Notes: generated by a model not told the origin, from the sequence alone. DNA of 64,000 nucleotides from Caballeronia hypogeia (GCF_001544875.2 NZ_FCOA02000006.1:1-64000), one strand, 5' to 3'; positions 27,174 to 36,743 are shown, counted from the first letter of the stretch. Numbers and translations: made by a program.

Positions 27174-28169
27174 ATGATCCCCTTCTCGCTACTCGACCTC
27201 TCCCCGGTGCCGGTCGGCTCGACGCCCGCCGACGCCTTCGCCCATTCCCTCGATCTCGCGCAGCACGCGGAACGCTGGGGCTACCAGCGTTACTGGCTCG
27301 CGGAACATCACAACATGACGGGCATCGCCAGCGCGGCGACGGCGGTCGTCATCGGCCATATCGCGGCGGGCACGAAGACGATTCGCGTCGGTTCCGGCGG
27401 GATCATGCTGCCGAATCACGCGCCGCTCGTGATCGCCGAGCAGTTCGGCACGCTCGCGTCGCTGTTTCCGGGGCGCATCGATCTCGGACTCGGACGCGCG
27501 CCCGGCACCGACCAGACCACCGCGCGGGCGCTGCGCCGCGAGCTGCACGGCAGCGCCGAATCGTTCCCCGACGATGTGGTCGAACTGCAACGCTATTTCG
27601 CCGATCCGGTCGAAGGCCAGCGCGTGCGCGCGGTGCCCGGCGCCGGCCTGCATGTGCCGGTCTGGCTGCTGGGCTCATCGCTCTTTTCAGCGCAACTGGC
27701 TGCCGCGCTCGGGTTGCCGTTTGCGTTCGCATCGCATTTCGCGCCGGATTATCTCCTTACCGCGCTCGAGGTTTATCGCGCGCAATTCCGGCCGTCCGCC
27801 ACCCTGAAAAAGCCCTACGCGATGGTCGGCGTAAATGTATTCGCCGCCGAAACCGCGGACGAAGCGCGCTTTCTCTTCACGTCGCTGCAGCAGCAGTTCA
27901 TCAATCTGCGGCGCGGGACGCCCGGCCAGTTGCCGCCGCCGGTGGAATCGATCGCGTGGACGGACGCCGAACGCGCGGGCGTCGAGCACTCGCTCGCGTG
28001 CTCCGTAGTCGGCACGCAAGCCGATGTGGAGGCCGGCCTGCGCTCCCTCATCGACCAGACGCAGGCGGACGAGCTGATCGTGACCGCACAGATTTTCGAT
28101 CATCAGGCCCGCCTGCGCTCGTTCGAAATCGCGAGCCACGCCCGCGACGCGCTCGGTCCGCGCACGTGA
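27174..28169 (+). CDS. LLM-class flavin-dependent oxidoreductase
   Basis: Luciferase-like monooxygenase of 331 residues, with a TIM-barrel fold that uses FMNH2. The N-terminal [59 protein letters not shown] and [13 protein letters not shown] are signature segments of the YhbW-like subgroup. The ATG at 27174 starts at this conserved N-terminus; a longer open frame upstream overlaps the PhnD-like gene in another frame and is a shadow. The substrate of the subgroup is mostly unknown. Followed by a strong hairpin at 28250. Confidence 0.9.
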   Translation: MIPFSLLDLSPVPVGSTPADAFAHSLDLAQHAERWGYQRYWLAEHHNMTGIASAATAVVIGHIAAGTKTIRVGSGGIMLPNHAPLVIAEQFGTLASLFPGRIDLGLGRAPGTDQTTARALRRELHGSAESFPDDVVELQRYFADPVEGQRVRAVPGAGLHVPVWLLGSSLFSAQLAAALGLPFAFASHFAPDYLLTALEVYRAQFRPSATLKKPYAMVGVNVFAAETADEARFLFTSLQQQFINLRRGTPGQLPPPVESIAWTDAERAGVEHSLACSVVGTQADVEAGLRSLIDQTQADELIVTAQIFDHQARLRSFEIASHARDALGPRT

Positions 28170-28249
28170 CGAACGCACGATCGTAATTCCTTCCGTCGTC
28201 TCTCACTCTGGACGCACCCGCTTTTGACAGGCAATAATGAGACACCGGA

Positions 28250-28272
28250 GGGAGCCGCGGGCCGCGGCTCCC
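28250..28272 (+). terminator. Strong GC stem-loop after the LLM oxidoreductase gene
   Basis: GGGAGCCGC at 28250-28258 and GCGGCTCCC at 28264-28272 form a perfect 9-bp stem with a 5-base loop, 80 bases past the stop codon. The T run is short (two bases), so termination strength is uncertain. Confidence 0.45.
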
Positions 28273-28387
28273 TTCGCGTCCGCTTCATTCGCCAAGCCGA
28301 AACCTCATGTAGCGCGCCCGAATCTCGTGTACGCCGCCGGACGGTGCGGCGAAACTACAACAATTACGTCGCAAGACGGGAGGAAGA

Positions 28388-28639
28388 ATGTCGATGCCGA
28401 GAAGCGCCGCCACCGGCGCCATGACGCTCCTGACGGAATACGACGAGGCGAGTGGACAGGAAGTGCGTTCGCTGCGTCTCGAACCGGCAGCCGACGGCAA
28501 AGCCGTCCTGCTGATCGAAATCGACGAGCGCAAACCCGGCATTCACCGCGAAGTGCGTTATGAAATTACGCCAGCGGAACTGATTGCCGCCATTCGCGCG
28601 CATGGTGCGGAATTACCGGGAGAACAACACAGTCGTTAA
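28388..28639 (+). CDS. Hypothetical protein, 83 residues
   Basis: An unrecognised soluble protein. It starts MSMPRSAATGAMTLLTEYDE and has alternating hydrophobic and charged stretches (VRSLRLEPAADGKAVLLIEI, EVRYEITPAELIAAIRAHGA), probably a small alpha/beta fold. A GGGAGGAAGA ribosome site immediately precedes the ATG. It is a single gene; a strong promoter-like site starts 7 bases after its stop. Confidence 0.65.
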   Translation: MSMPRSAATGAMTLLTEYDEASGQEVRSLRLEPAADGKAVLLIEIDERKPGIHREVRYEITPAELIAAIRAHGAELPGEQHSR

Positions 28640-28645
28640 AACGAT

Positions 28646-28673
28646 TTAACAGTTGCGATAAGCAGCATACAAT
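28646..28673 (+). promoter_or_regulatory. Strong sigma-70-type promoter
   Basis: TTAACA at 28646-28651 (five of six to TTGACA) and TACAAT at 28668-28673 (five of six to TATAAT) with a 16-base spacer, in an AT-rich patch. Transcription would start near 28680. The nearest annotated gene downstream is the H-NS-like gene at 29024. Confidence 0.6.
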
Positions 28674-28679
28674 ATCGTT

Positions 28680-29023
28680 ATGCGAGGTTTTCGCCGTCAC
28701 GCTTCATGGACGGCAGCGGCTTCGCCTTCGGTGGTTCGTGGCTCCCCGGCGTGGCTTCCCGCGTGCATTCGTGCGCGCGTCCGTCACGACGACGCTCCGG
28801 CGGGCGAACGTTCGCTTTTTGGCGAATGCCGGTGTTAAAGCGAAAGCTGGCTCGGCAAAGCCACAGGGCGAATTAATAGGTGTGCGGTAAATACACTAAT
28901 TGACGCGAGGCATGCGCTGCGTCAGGCTTCATAAAACACATATATTCAAGTCTTCGAACCGCCCCGGTCCGCGCGGGGTATCGGTTCGTCATCTGAAAAT
29001 CAAAAAGCTGAATCAGGAAAGCC
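28680..29023 (+). other. Non-coding leader or small-RNA candidate
   Basis: About 340 bases between the promoter and the H-NS-like gene. A 52-codon frame from 28680 is Arg-rich, has no ribosome site and is not convincing. At 28804-28820 the palindrome GCGAACGTTCGC is followed directly by five T, a possible weak terminator that would give an RNA of about 140 bases. A second AT-rich patch (28871-28901, AATTA ... TAATT with GTGT ... ACAC inside) and TATATT at 28941-28946 may serve the gene itself. All of this is inference from sequence pattern. Confidence 0.4.
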
Positions 29024-29359
29024 GTGGACGAAAGAAAGCGAGACAGCATCATCGCGTATTTGCGCAGCCGAATGGCTGAGTTCGGCATTACGGAAAGAGC
29101 GTTGGCTGAAGCACTGGCCGAAGCGCCGGCGGAAACTCCGCCGCCCTCCTTCACCAAAACCAGGACCAACGGGGCACATGGCGCGCCCAAGGCAAAACGG
29201 CCCATGCCGCAATTGCCTTCCCTGCCGCAAGCGTCGAACGGCGTCGGGCCGATATTCCGCAACGCGAGTGGCGACACCTGGGACGGACTCGGCGACATGC
29301 CCGAGTGGCTCAAGCGTGCCGTGCACGCCGGTCAGGACATCGAGTTCTATCGCGTTTGA
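29024..29359 (+). CDS. H-NS-family-like protein with degenerate C-terminal domain
   Basis: A 111-residue product from a GTG start (CAGGAAA ribosome site 6 bases upstream). The N-terminal 30 residues are helical (MDERKRDSIIAYLRSRMAEF), followed by a Pro/Ala/Lys-rich linker, then GDTWDGLGDMPEWLKRAVHA and a Phe-Tyr-Arg-Val end. The last part matches the Burkholderia H-NS C-terminal pattern (T-W-x-G-x-G-x-x-P-x-W-L ... A-G-x-x-x-x-x-x-x-V), but the usual basic G-R-G-R DNA contact is replaced by Gly-Leu-Gly-Asp. DNA binding may therefore be altered. The coiled-coil dimerisation region is also shorter than in classical H-NS. Confidence 0.7.
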   Translation: MDERKRDSIIAYLRSRMAEFGITERALAEALAEAPAETPPPSFTKTRTNGAHGAPKAKRPMPQLPSLPQASNGVGPIFRNASGDTWDGLGDMPEWLKRAVHAGQDIEFYRV

Positions 29360-29853
29360 GGATTTCGCACGGTTCGCGCCGCTTCGCGAATGACACCGCC
29401 ATCCGCGCTCGCGCCACAACGCGCGAGCGCGTGGTGAATCTTGTCCTGTACGCGCATGCATGGATCGAGTCGATCACACGTCGAAACTCAGGCGCGCAGC
29501 ATTGCACGCCACGCATCGTCGCGCCGCCTTGCGCTGCGTGACGACGCCTATTGCTGCCTATTGGCAGCTTTCATAGGCAATTCACCGAGATTAATCAAGG
29601 CCAAAAAATTTTCGGCGATGGTTGCCCATCGAGCCTGAAAACGTTTATTGGTACATCTCTGTCAGTCGGCTCACACACGCGAGCCGCGCATCGACCTGAC
29701 GTCAAGCACGCCCGATCAAGTCCCGCCGTCTCCATTCGACAAGGGGGCACGCATGAACGCATACGGACGCCGCAACGTTGCATACATCGCTCACGCGCAT
29801 CGACCGGTACGACACCGGGAATCCGCCGGCGCGCCCGCATCGCGACGCCGCGC
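29360..29853. other. Gene-free region with a small hairpin
   Basis: About 490 bases. No convincing gene on either strand. A stem-loop GCTGCC-TATT-GGCAGC lies at 29553-29568 next to the repeated word GCCTATTG. The part from 29570 to 29660 is AT-rich (AAAAAATTTT) and may hold the promoter of the helix-turn-helix gene downstream. Confidence 0.4.
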
Positions 29854-30309
29854 ATGACGTACCGGGCAATCGAACGCAATCCGAACGATCGAGCGGCGCG
29901 CGCCATGCTCTCCCGTCCCGACACACTGCCGAGCGTCGTGCGACGCATGACGGCTGGCCGCATGCTGCTCGAGGGCGAGTCGGTCGAAGCGGTGGCCGAG
30001 CAGTTGCATCTGTCGGTGCAGACGGTGCGGCGCTACAAGGCGATCGTCTCCGAAGGCGGTCTCGATGCGCTCGCGAAGATGGGTGTCGGCGGCCGAGCGT
30101 CGGTCCTGGATCGCGAGGCGCTCGAATGGATTGCCGCGGCCTTGCAGGCACCGGCACGCCAACATGGCTTCGAGAGCGATGCATGGACCAATGCGCGGTT
30201 GCGCGAGCTGATCGAGAAGCGCTACGGCGTGCGCTACTCGCGCGTCTACATCTGGCAGATCGCCACCAATCTCGGGCTGGGGCATTTGTTGTCGAAATCG
30301 CGCCGCTGA
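29854..30309 (+). CDS. Winged helix-turn-helix protein related to the IS630 transposase N-terminus
   Basis: A 151-residue DNA-binding protein made of two helix-turn-helix units. The first (about residues 28-75) includes AGRMLLEGESVEAVAEQLHL and SVQTVRRYKAIVSEGGLDAL; the second (about 108-145) includes WTNARLRELIEKRYGVRYSR followed by VYIWQIATNLGL. This is the N-terminal DNA-binding half of IS630/Tc1-type transposases, but the protein ends there and no DDE catalytic domain follows in any frame. No terminal repeats were seen. It may be a domesticated regulator. The Met at 29854 or the one at residue 19 could be the start; the longer open frame from 29551 is not protein-like. Confidence 0.7.
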   Translation: MTYRAIERNPNDRAARAMLSRPDTLPSVVRRMTAGRMLLEGESVEAVAEQLHLSVQTVRRYKAIVSEGGLDALAKMGVGGRASVLDREALEWIAAALQAPARQHGFESDAWTNARLRELIEKRYGVRYSRVYIWQIATNLGLGHLLSKSRR

Positions 30310-30358
30310 GCAAGTGCTTAATTTTGCTTGGAACAACTTGAAGACAAGGAGGGAAGGC

Positions 30359-30973
30359 ATGTTTCGCTCGTCAACTCAAACTTCGTATCGTTCGATCAAG
30401 ACCGTCGTGGCCTGCGTGGCGCTCGCTTTCGGCACATTCGGCGCGATCGGCAGCGCATCCGCCGACGATGCCGCGTCCGCACCGACCGCGCGCGGCGCGG
30501 CGGCCATCGCGCAGGTGCAGGCGCGCGTGGTCGGCATCGATCCCGCGACCAACAGCGTGTCGTTGCAGGGGCCGGAGGGACGCGTCGTCGATGTGGAGGT
30601 GAATCCCGAAGTCGGCGATGTCAAGAAGCTTCAGCTCGGCGATACGGTGAACATCGAGTATCGCGCCGCAATGCTCGTGAGCGCGACCAAGGTGAAGTCC
30701 AATGGCATCCGCGAGCGCATCGATACCGAGGCGACGATTCCCGCGTCGGGCGGCGTGGCGGCGCAGGCGCAGGTAACCGAGGTGATCGCGACGATCCAGA
30801 ACGTCGACGCGAAGCATCGCCGCGTGACGTTGCGCGGGCCGAATCGGACCGTGACGCTTCAGGTCGCGCCGGATGTGCCGCTCGCCGGGCTGAAGAAGGG
30901 CGATATGGTGCACGCGCGATTCGAGTCGGCGACGGCGGTGCAGGTTTTGAGGGCTGGGCAGGCGGTGAAGTAA
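30359..30973 (+). CDS. Exported protein of unknown function with tandem beta-rich repeats
   Basis: A 204-residue protein with a cleavable signal peptide (MFRSSTQTSYRSIKTVVACV, hydrophobic to residue 30, cleavage near Ala-Ser-Ala at 33-35). The mature part has two similar halves: QARVVGIDPATNSVSLQGPE with GDTVNIEYR, then VIATIQNVDAKHRRVTLRGP with GDMVHARFE. Each half looks like a small OB-like or DUF5666-type beta unit. The ribosome site AAGGAGGG precedes the ATG by 6 bases. It follows the helix-turn-helix gene by 49 bases. Function unknown; periplasmic location predicted. Confidence 0.75.
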   Translation: MFRSSTQTSYRSIKTVVACVALAFGTFGAIGSASADDAASAPTARGAAAIAQVQARVVGIDPATNSVSLQGPEGRVVDVEVNPEVGDVKKLQLGDTVNIEYRAAMLVSATKVKSNGIRERIDTEATIPASGGVAAQAQVTEVIATIQNVDAKHRRVTLRGPNRTVTLQVAPDVPLAGLKKGDMVHARFESATAVQVLRAGQAVK

Positions 30974-31102
30974 GCGCGCGTGGTGGACGCCAGAAGATAT
31001 CCACAGTTTCTGTGGAGAGCCCTGTGGACAGCATCCGAATGACCGCACTAACCCGCTGATCGATAACGCCTTTCCCGTCGCGACAAAAAATCGGCAGCCA
31101 GC

Positions 31103-31137
31103 AAAAAAGCGGAACGCCCCTCCGAGCGTTCCGCTTT
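31103..31137 (-). terminator. Rho-independent terminator of the rhamnose ABC operon
   Basis: A perfect 12-bp stem (AAAGCGGAACGC at 31106-31117, complement at 31126-31137) with an 8-base loop. On the minus strand it is followed by six T. It lies 20 bases after the stop of the binding-protein gene, the last gene of the leftward operon. Confidence 0.85.
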
Positions 31138-31157
31138 CCCTTTCAACCGCGCCCGCC

Positions 31158-32171
31158 TCAAAAATTAAAGTTGTCGATATTCGCCGAATCGAACGTGGTC
31201 GGCGGCCCGAGAATCACTTCCCCGCTCTTGCCCACCGTCCGCTTGCCCAGCTTGCCCGCATCGAACGAATCGCCTTCCTTGCCGGTGATCGTCCCCGACG
31301 CCAGATTGGCCGCCGCGAACGCCGCCAGATAACCCAGTTGACCCGGATCCCACAACTGGAACGCCTTGACCGTGCCGTTCTTCACGAACGCGCGCATCTG
31401 GTTCGGCGTGCCGAGCCCGGTCACCACGACCTTGCCCTTCGCCGGCGAACTCTGGATATAGCGCGCCGCCGCCGCGATCCCGACCGAAGTCGGCGCAACG
31501 ATCCCCTTCAGGTTCGGATAAGCCTGCAACAGGCCCTGTGTCTCGACAAAGGACTTCTGATCGTCATCATTGCCGTAAGCGATCTTCACGAGCTTCATTT
31601 TCGAATACTCGGGCTTCTTGAGCTCCTCCTGCATCCATTTGATCCAGGTATTCTGGTTCGTCGCATTCGGCGTGGCCGACAAGATCGCGAACTCGCCCTC
31701 GCCGCCGATCAGCTTCGACAACAACTGGATCTGCCCTCGCCCGATCGCTTCCGAATCCGCCTGATTGACGAAAATCTGCCGCCCGTCCGGCGCGGTATCC
31801 GAGTCGAAGGTCACGACCTTGATGCCCTGCGACATCGCCTTCTTCAGATACGGCACGACCGCGTTGGCGTCGTTCGCGGCGATCACGATCGCGTTCTGCC
31901 GCTGCGTGATCAGCGTATTGATATAACTCACCTGCGACGACGCGCCCGCATCCGATGGCCCCACCACCTTGCCATCGCCCTTCATTTCCTTGATCGCGGC
32001 CATGCCGCCATCGTCGGCGATCACTTCGTACGGGTTGTTGATCTGCTTCGGCACGAAGGCGATCTTCAGGCCGCTCTTGATATCGGCGGCGCTCGCCGAA
32101 AGCGCGACGGTCGCGGCGAGAAAGGCCGCCGCCAGCACCGGGCCGCGCAGGAATCGAATGGGTTTGTTCAT
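31158..32171 (-). CDS. rhaS: L-rhamnose ABC transporter, periplasmic binding protein RhaS
   Basis: Periplasmic sugar-binding protein of the pentose/hexose (CUT2) ABC class. The 337-residue precursor starts MNKPIRFLRGPVLAAAFLAA and has a signal peptide with likely cleavage after Ser-Ala-Ser-Ala near 28. The mature part has the type I periplasmic-binding fold: IAFVPKQINNPYEVIADDGG, ITQRQNAIVIAANDANAVVP, VTFDSDTAPDGRQIFVNQAD. QINNPY and the overall wording match the rhizobial RhaS family; the ligand is predicted as L-rhamnose from this and from context. The Met at 32171 is preferred over the frame to 32261. Last gene of the importer operon, downstream of two permeases. Confidence 0.9.
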   Translation of the reverse strand: MNKPIRFLRGPVLAAAFLAATVALSASAADIKSGLKIAFVPKQINNPYEVIADDGGMAAIKEMKGDGKVVGPSDAGASSQVSYINTLITQRQNAIVIAANDANAVVPYLKKAMSQGIKVVTFDSDTAPDGRQIFVNQADSEAIGRGQIQLLSKLIGGEGEFAILSATPNATNQNTWIKWMQEELKKPEYSKMKLVKIAYGNDDDQKSFVETQGLLQAYPNLKGIVAPTSVGIAAAARYIQSSPAKGKVVVTGLGTPNQMRAFVKNGTVKAFQLWDPGQLGYLAAFAAANLASGTITGKEGDSFDAGKLGKRTVGKSGEVILGPPTTFDSANIDNFNF

Positions 32172-32262
32172 GTCGTAAAGTCTCCTGTCATTGCGCGCGG
32201 ACTTGTGAGTCGAGCAAGCCCTTGCGCTGGTTATCATCAACGAGCACGGCAAAAGCGGCACA

Positions 32263-33267
32263 TCAAAGCGTCTGCGCCATCAGACGCTTTTCGCGCGCGG
32301 CCCGCCAGCGCGCGACGAGATTCGGAATCAGCACCGACGAGAGCAGCAGCGCGCCGGTCACGATGGTCAAGGTTTCGCTCGATACGTCCGCGAGCGTCAG
32401 CGCATTGCGCAGCACGCCGATGATGACGAGCGACAGCAGCACGCCGATCATCGAGCCGCGTCCGCCGAAGATGCTCACGCCGCCGAACAGCACCGCCGCG
32501 ATCACGGACAGCTCGAAGCCTTCGCCGTTGTCGCCACGCGCGCTCGTGAAGCGCAGCGTGTAGACGATGCCTGCGAGCGCCGCCATCCCGCCCGACATCA
32601 TGAAGAGCTTGAGCTTGGTTCTGCCCACATCGATGCCGGAGAATTGCGCGGCGGTCGGGTTCGCACCGATCGCGAAGAGGCTGCGGCCGAAAGGCGTCGC
32701 CTGCAGCAGCATGGTGAAGACGATCGCGCCGGCAATCACCAGGATGAACGGCATCGGCAAAAAGGTATCGCCTATCGTGTTGATCCCGAACGCCGTGTAC
32801 GCCGCCGGGAAATCCGCAATCGCCTGATCGCCGAGCAGCACGTAAGCGAGACCGCGAAACAGCGCCAATGTGCCGATGGTCACCGCGAGCGAAGGCAAGT
32901 TGAAGCGCACGACCACGAGGCCGTTGAGCAGGCCCGCGAGCGTTCCGAACAGCAGCACGAGGACGATCACGAGCGGCATCGGCAAGCCCATGTGCCACAG
33001 CACGCCCATCAGCGCGCTCGATGCACCGAGCACCGACGCCACCGACAAATCGATCTCCGCCGCGACGATGATGAGCGTCATCGGCAGCGCGATGAGTGCG
33101 ATCTCGGTGAAGTCGGCCAGCATGTTCGAGATGTTCGCCGCCGAGAGAAACAGCGGCGACAGCACGCGCCCGCCGACGAGCGAAATCACGAGCACGATGC
33201 CGAGCATCGCTTCCCATTGCAGGTGACGACGGCGGGTCGTGGAAAGAGCCGAATCGGGTTTAGCCAT
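32263..33267 (-). CDS. rhaQ: L-rhamnose ABC transporter permease (RhaQ/RhaP type)
   Basis: A 334-residue CUT2/BPD_transp_2 permease with about ten hydrophobic helices. EIALIALPMTLIIVAAEIDL and SVASVLGASSALMGVL are the family N-terminal half; GANPTAAQFSGIDVGRTKLK is the cytoplasmic EAA-like loop that contacts the ATPase. It overlaps the upstream permease by 8 bases and is 91 bases before rhaS. The two permeases are related but distinct, so the membrane part is likely a heterodimer. Which one is P and which Q is by operon order only. Confidence 0.88.
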   Translation of the reverse strand: MAKPDSALSTTRRRHLQWEAMLGIVLVISLVGGRVLSPLFLSAANISNMLADFTEIALIALPMTLIIVAAEIDLSVASVLGASSALMGVLWHMGLPMPLVIVLVLLFGTLAGLLNGLVVVRFNLPSLAVTIGTLALFRGLAYVLLGDQAIADFPAAYTAFGINTIGDTFLPMPFILVIAGAIVFTMLLQATPFGRSLFAIGANPTAAQFSGIDVGRTKLKLFMMSGGMAALAGIVYTLRFTSARGDNGEGFELSVIAAVLFGGVSIFGGRGSMIGVLLSLVIIGVLRNALTLADVSSETLTIVTGALLLSSVLIPNLVARWRAAREKRLMAQTL

Positions 33268-34303
33268 GATCGCGTTTCCTCATCATGCGGCGCGCGACCG
33301 AGCGCGCGAGCAACGTATCGAGCGTGATCGCCGCGACGATCAGCGCGCCTTGAATCGCCTGCTGCCAGAACGGCGACACGCGCAACACCACCAGTGCGAT
33401 ATTGATGACGCCGAGTACGAGTGCACCGAGCGTCGCGCCCGCGATCGTGCCGACGCCGCCCGTGATCGCGACGCTGCCCACGACCGCGGCCGCCACCACT
33501 TGCAGCTCGATGCCTTTCGCCGTGCTGGCGTCGACGGTGCCGAAGCGCGCGAGCCACAGCACGCCCGCGAGTCCCGCAATGGCGCCCGACAACAGAAAGC
33601 CGATCAGCACGCGGCGATCCACGCGAATGCCCGCGAGACGCGCGGCTTCCGGATTCGAGCCGATCGCGTAATGCTCGCGTCCGCCGCGATACTGCTTCAG
33701 ATACACCGACAACGCAATCAGCACGACCAGCGCGATCAACACGAGATTCGGCACGCCAAGCAGCGAACCGGTCGCGATGGACGCGAACGCATCTGGCAGG
33801 CTGGTCGCGTTGATCTGACCGCCGTGCACCCATGCGTAATCCGCGCCGCGCACGATATACAGCGTCGAGAGCGTGGCGACGAGCGACGGCACGCGGCCGA
33901 ACGTGACGAGCGCGCCGTTCAGTGCGCCGATCGCCAGGCCGATGCCGACGCCCGCGAGCATCGCGACGATCACCGGCATATGCGGGAACATGACGAACAG
34001 GCTGCCGACCGCGTACGCGCTCACGCCGACGATCGACGCGACCGACAGATCGATATGCCGCATCAGCATCACGATCGTCATGCCGGCCGTCAGCAAGCCG
34101 ATGATCGAGACGTTGAGCAGCACGTCGCGCAGATTCTGCAGGTTCAGGAAGTCGGGTTTGACCGTCGCCGTCGCGCCGATCAATACGAGCAGCACGATGA
34201 ACAGCGTCAATTCGCGGCTCTTCGCGATCGAGACCGCGAGGCTTTCACGCTTGGTTTCGGTCGGCGGCATTGCGGGTAGCGTGGGAGAGTGTCGTGTCAT
34301 CAT
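33260..34303 (-). CDS. rhaP: L-rhamnose ABC transporter permease (RhaP type)
   Basis: A 347-residue permease of the same CUT2 family, with a 20-residue polar N-terminus ([20 protein letters not shown]) before the first helix. [20 protein letters not shown] and [20 protein letters not shown] are the conserved first part; [20 protein letters not shown] is the ATPase-contact loop. Its ATG overlaps the stop of the ATPase gene by four bases (ATGA), and its end overlaps the next permease by 8 bases, so the three are translationally coupled. Confidence 0.88.
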   Translation of the reverse strand: MMTRHSPTLPAMPPTETKRESLAVSIAKSRELTLFIVLLVLIGATATVKPDFLNLQNLRDVLLNVSIIGLLTAGMTIVMLMRHIDLSVASIVGVSAYAVGSLFVMFPHMPVIVAMLAGVGIGLAIGALNGALVTFGRVPSLVATLSTLYIVRGADYAWVHGGQINATSLPDAFASIATGSLLGVPNLVLIALVVLIALSVYLKQYRGGREHYAIGSNPEAARLAGIRVDRRVLIGFLLSGAIAGLAGVLWLARFGTVDASTAKGIELQVVAAAVVGSVAITGGVGTIAGATLGALVLGVINIALVVLRVSPFWQQAIQGALIVAAITLDTLLARSVARRMMRKRDHG

Positions 34304-35811
34304 GCTGCGCGTCCCAGTGAAGGCGATGCGCCCAGGGCGGCGCCCATCACCCGTTCTTCATTCGCATCGGCGCGGGCGATATCCGCGCTGATGCGCCCTT
34401 CGTGCATTACGAGCACGCGATCCGCCATGCCGAGCACCTCGGGCAACTCGCTCGAAATCATCAGCACGGCCATGCCGTCCTTCACCAGCTCCGCGAGCGT
34501 GCGATACACCTCTGCTTTCGCGCCCACGTCGATGCCGCGCGTCGGTTCGTCGATGATCAGCACCTTCGGGTTCGTCGCAAGCCACTTGCCGAGCACGACC
34601 TTCTGCTGATTGCCGCCCGACAACGTGCCCACGGGTGCATCGAGATCGCTGGCCTTCAGGCGCAGGCGCTTGCCCCAGTCGGCGGCGAGCGTGGATTCGC
34701 TTCTCGCCGTGATGAGCCCGTGCCGCACCAGCCGGCCGAGCACGGTCAGCGACGCATTGCGCGCGATGCTCAGTTCCAGTGCGAGCCCTTGCGCGCGCCG
34801 GTCCTCGGGCACGAGCGCAAGACCCGCGCGCACGGCCGCCGCCGGATGACCCAGCGCGAGCTTCCTGCCCGCGATCTTCACCTCGCCGCCATCGACCGGG
34901 TCGATGCCGAAAATCGCGCGCGCCACTTCGCTGCGCCCCGCGCCGACCAGCCCCGCCAACGCGACGATCTCGCCCGCGCGCACATCGAAGGAAACGTTCT
35001 TGAACACGCCTTCGCGCGTGAGATTGCGCACCGAAAGACGCACGTCGCCGGGCGCGACATCGGCCTTCGGATAGAACGTGTCGAGATCGCGCCCGACCAT
35101 CCTGCTCACGATCGAATCGATACTCATGTCGGCCGTGAGCGCGTCGTAGACCTTCATGCCGTCGCGCATGATCGTCATGCGCTGCGTCAGCGCGAACACT
35201 TCATCGAGCCTGTGCGTGATGAAGAGAATCGCCGCATCGCGCTCCTTCAGCGCACGCACGATGGTGAACAGGCGCTCCACTTCGGGCAGCGACAGCGCCG
35301 CGGTCGGCTCGTCCATGATCAGCACGTTCGCATCGAGCGACAATGCCTTGGCGATCTCGACGACTTGCTGATCCGCGATGGAAAGCCCGCGCACCAGCCG
35401 TTGCGCCCGCAGGCTCACGCCGAGCGACGCCAGCAGTGCATCGACTTCGCGATGCATCTCGTCGTAGCGAATGCGGCCGAAGCGATCGCGCGGCTGCCGT
35501 CCCATGTAGATGTTCTCGGCGATCGAAAGATCGGCGAACAGCGTCGGCTCCTGATAGATCACGGCGATGCCCGCATCGCGCGCTTCCGCCGGATTCGCGA
35601 AGCGCCGCGCGACGCCTTCGACGAGCAGCTCGCCCGCGTCCGGTTGATAGACGCCCGCGAGCAGTTTTACGAGCGTCGATTTGCCCGCGCCATTCTCGCC
35701 GAGCAGCGCGTGAACTTCGCCGGGGAAAAGCTGAAGGCTTCCGTCGCCCAGCGCGCGCACGCGGCCGAACGATTTGCTTGCATGTCTCAGTTCAAGACGT
35801 GGCGTCGTCAT
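34300..35811 (-). CDS. rhaT: L-rhamnose ABC transporter, double ATPase subunit RhaT
   Basis: A 503-residue duplicated ATPase of the ribose/rhamnose (MglA/RbsA) class. The first cassette has Walker [10 protein letters not shown] at 38-46, signature LSIADQQ-type sequence and Walker [11 protein letters not shown]; the second has a degenerate Walker A ([10 protein letters not shown]), a complete LSGGNQQKV signature and [10 protein letters not shown]. Such asymmetry is normal in this class. The Met at 35811 ([10 protein letters not shown]) is chosen at the family start. It lies 10 bases downstream of the amidohydrolase gene. Confidence 0.92.
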   Translation of the reverse strand: MTTPRLELRHASKSFGRVRALGDGSLQLFPGEVHALLGENGAGKSTLVKLLAGVYQPDAGELLVEGVARRFANPAEARDAGIAVIYQEPTLFADLSIAENIYMGRQPRDRFGRIRYDEMHREVDALLASLGVSLRAQRLVRGLSIADQQVVEIAKALSLDANVLIMDEPTAALSLPEVERLFTIVRALKERDAAILFITHRLDEVFALTQRMTIMRDGMKVYDALTADMSIDSIVSRMVGRDLDTFYPKADVAPGDVRLSVRNLTREGVFKNVSFDVRAGEIVALAGLVGAGRSEVARAIFGIDPVDGGEVKIAGRKLALGHPAAAVRAGLALVPEDRRAQGLALELSIARNASLTVLGRLVRHGLITARSESTLAADWGKRLRLKASDLDAPVGTLSGGNQQKVVLGKWLATNPKVLIIDEPTRGIDVGAKAEVYRTLAELVKDGMAVLMISSELPEVLGMADRVLVMHEGRISADIARADANEERVMGAALGASPSLGRAA

Positions 35812-35821
35812 CTCTTGCCTC

Positions 35822-36712
35822 TCAAATGCGATAAATCCGTTCGGCGTTGCGCACGAATAGCGCTTGCTTCTCGCTCTCGCTCGCATCGCTCACGATCTGT
35901 GCGTACGCGTTCCAGATTGCCGTGTATGAGCCGAAAAGCCGGTCCACCGGAAAGTTCGACGCGAACATCGCGCGTTCATGGCCGAACGTATCGATGAGCT
36001 CGTGCACGTAAGGACGAAGGCTCTCGACGGTCCATGCATGATCGAACATCGCGAAGCCGCTCAGCTTCACCGTGACGTTCGGGCACGCGGCCAGCGAACG
36101 CATGCCGTCTCGCCATGCGCGATACCCTCTCGTCGAATTGCGATCGACGAACATGCCGCCATGATTGACGATGAACTGCGTGTCGGCATGCTCGCGTGCG
36201 AGTTGCGCCGCCTCGTCCATCTGCGACGGATACAGTTGCAGATCGAACGACAGGCCGAAGCGCTTGAGCAACGCAAAGTGCCTGCGCCATTGCGGCTCGC
36301 GCATGTAGTGCCGTCCGACATAGTCGTAGCGCTTGTCGTCATGCACGTTGAGGATCTGACGAATGCCGCGCGTGTTGGCGAACGCGGCATGCGCTTCGAG
36401 CACTTGCGGCGCGTTGTCCGCCGAAAGGTCCGCGCCCGCGACGATGCCGTTCGGCTTGCCGCGTCCTTCGCCATCGGCGATGCCTTGCAGCCAGCGCGTT
36501 TCCTCGACGGGATCGGCCGGATCGTGATTCGCATCGACATGCACCAGCTTCAGCACGTTTATGGCTTCGGCATCACGCAGCAGATCGGCGAGCAGGTAAT
36601 CGTGCTGCAAGTCGCGCGCGTCGCCGACGAACGACGTCTGCGGATTCGCAAGCCACGGGTAATGATGCGTCTTGAGGTCCCACAGGTGAATGTGCGGATC
36701 GACGACCTGCAT
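35822..36712 (-). CDS. Amidohydrolase-2 family lactonase, probable L-rhamnonolactonase
   Basis: A 296-residue TIM-barrel hydrolase of the COG3618 family. The N-terminal metal motif is [11 protein letters not shown] (residues 3-13), DANHD and FIVNHGGMF give further ligands, and [20 protein letters not shown] is the C-terminal Asp/substrate loop (SNFPVD). Members hydrolyse sugar lactones such as L-rhamnono-, L-fucono- and L-galactono-1,4-lactone. In the rhamnose importer operon it would open the lactone formed by the rhamnose dehydrogenase encoded 1.5 kb away. The exact lactone is an inference. Start at 36712 begins at MQVVDPH. Confidence 0.85.
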   Translation of the reverse strand: MQVVDPHIHLWDLKTHHYPWLANPQTSFVGDARDLQHDYLLADLLRDAEAINVLKLVHVDANHDPADPVEETRWLQGIADGEGRGKPNGIVAGADLSADNAPQVLEAHAAFANTRGIRQILNVHDDKRYDYVGRHYMREPQWRRHFALLKRFGLSFDLQLYPSQMDEAAQLAREHADTQFIVNHGGMFVDRNSTRGYRAWRDGMRSLAACPNVTVKLSGFAMFDHAWTVESLRPYVHELIDTFGHERAMFASNFPVDRLFGSYTAIWNAYAQIVSDASESEKQALFVRNAERIYRI

Positions 36713-36743
36713 GCTTGCACTCCTCGCGAAAGAGGCGAACGGT

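Noticed and set aside
28680..28838. 52-codon frame starting at the predicted transcription start
   Set aside because: It is Arg-rich, lacks a ribosome site and starts at or next to the predicted transcript end, so a non-coding transcript or leader is more likely.
29854..30309. Insertion sequence of the IS630 family
   Set aside because: No catalytic domain, no terminal inverted repeats and no target duplication were found; kept as a stand-alone DNA-binding gene.
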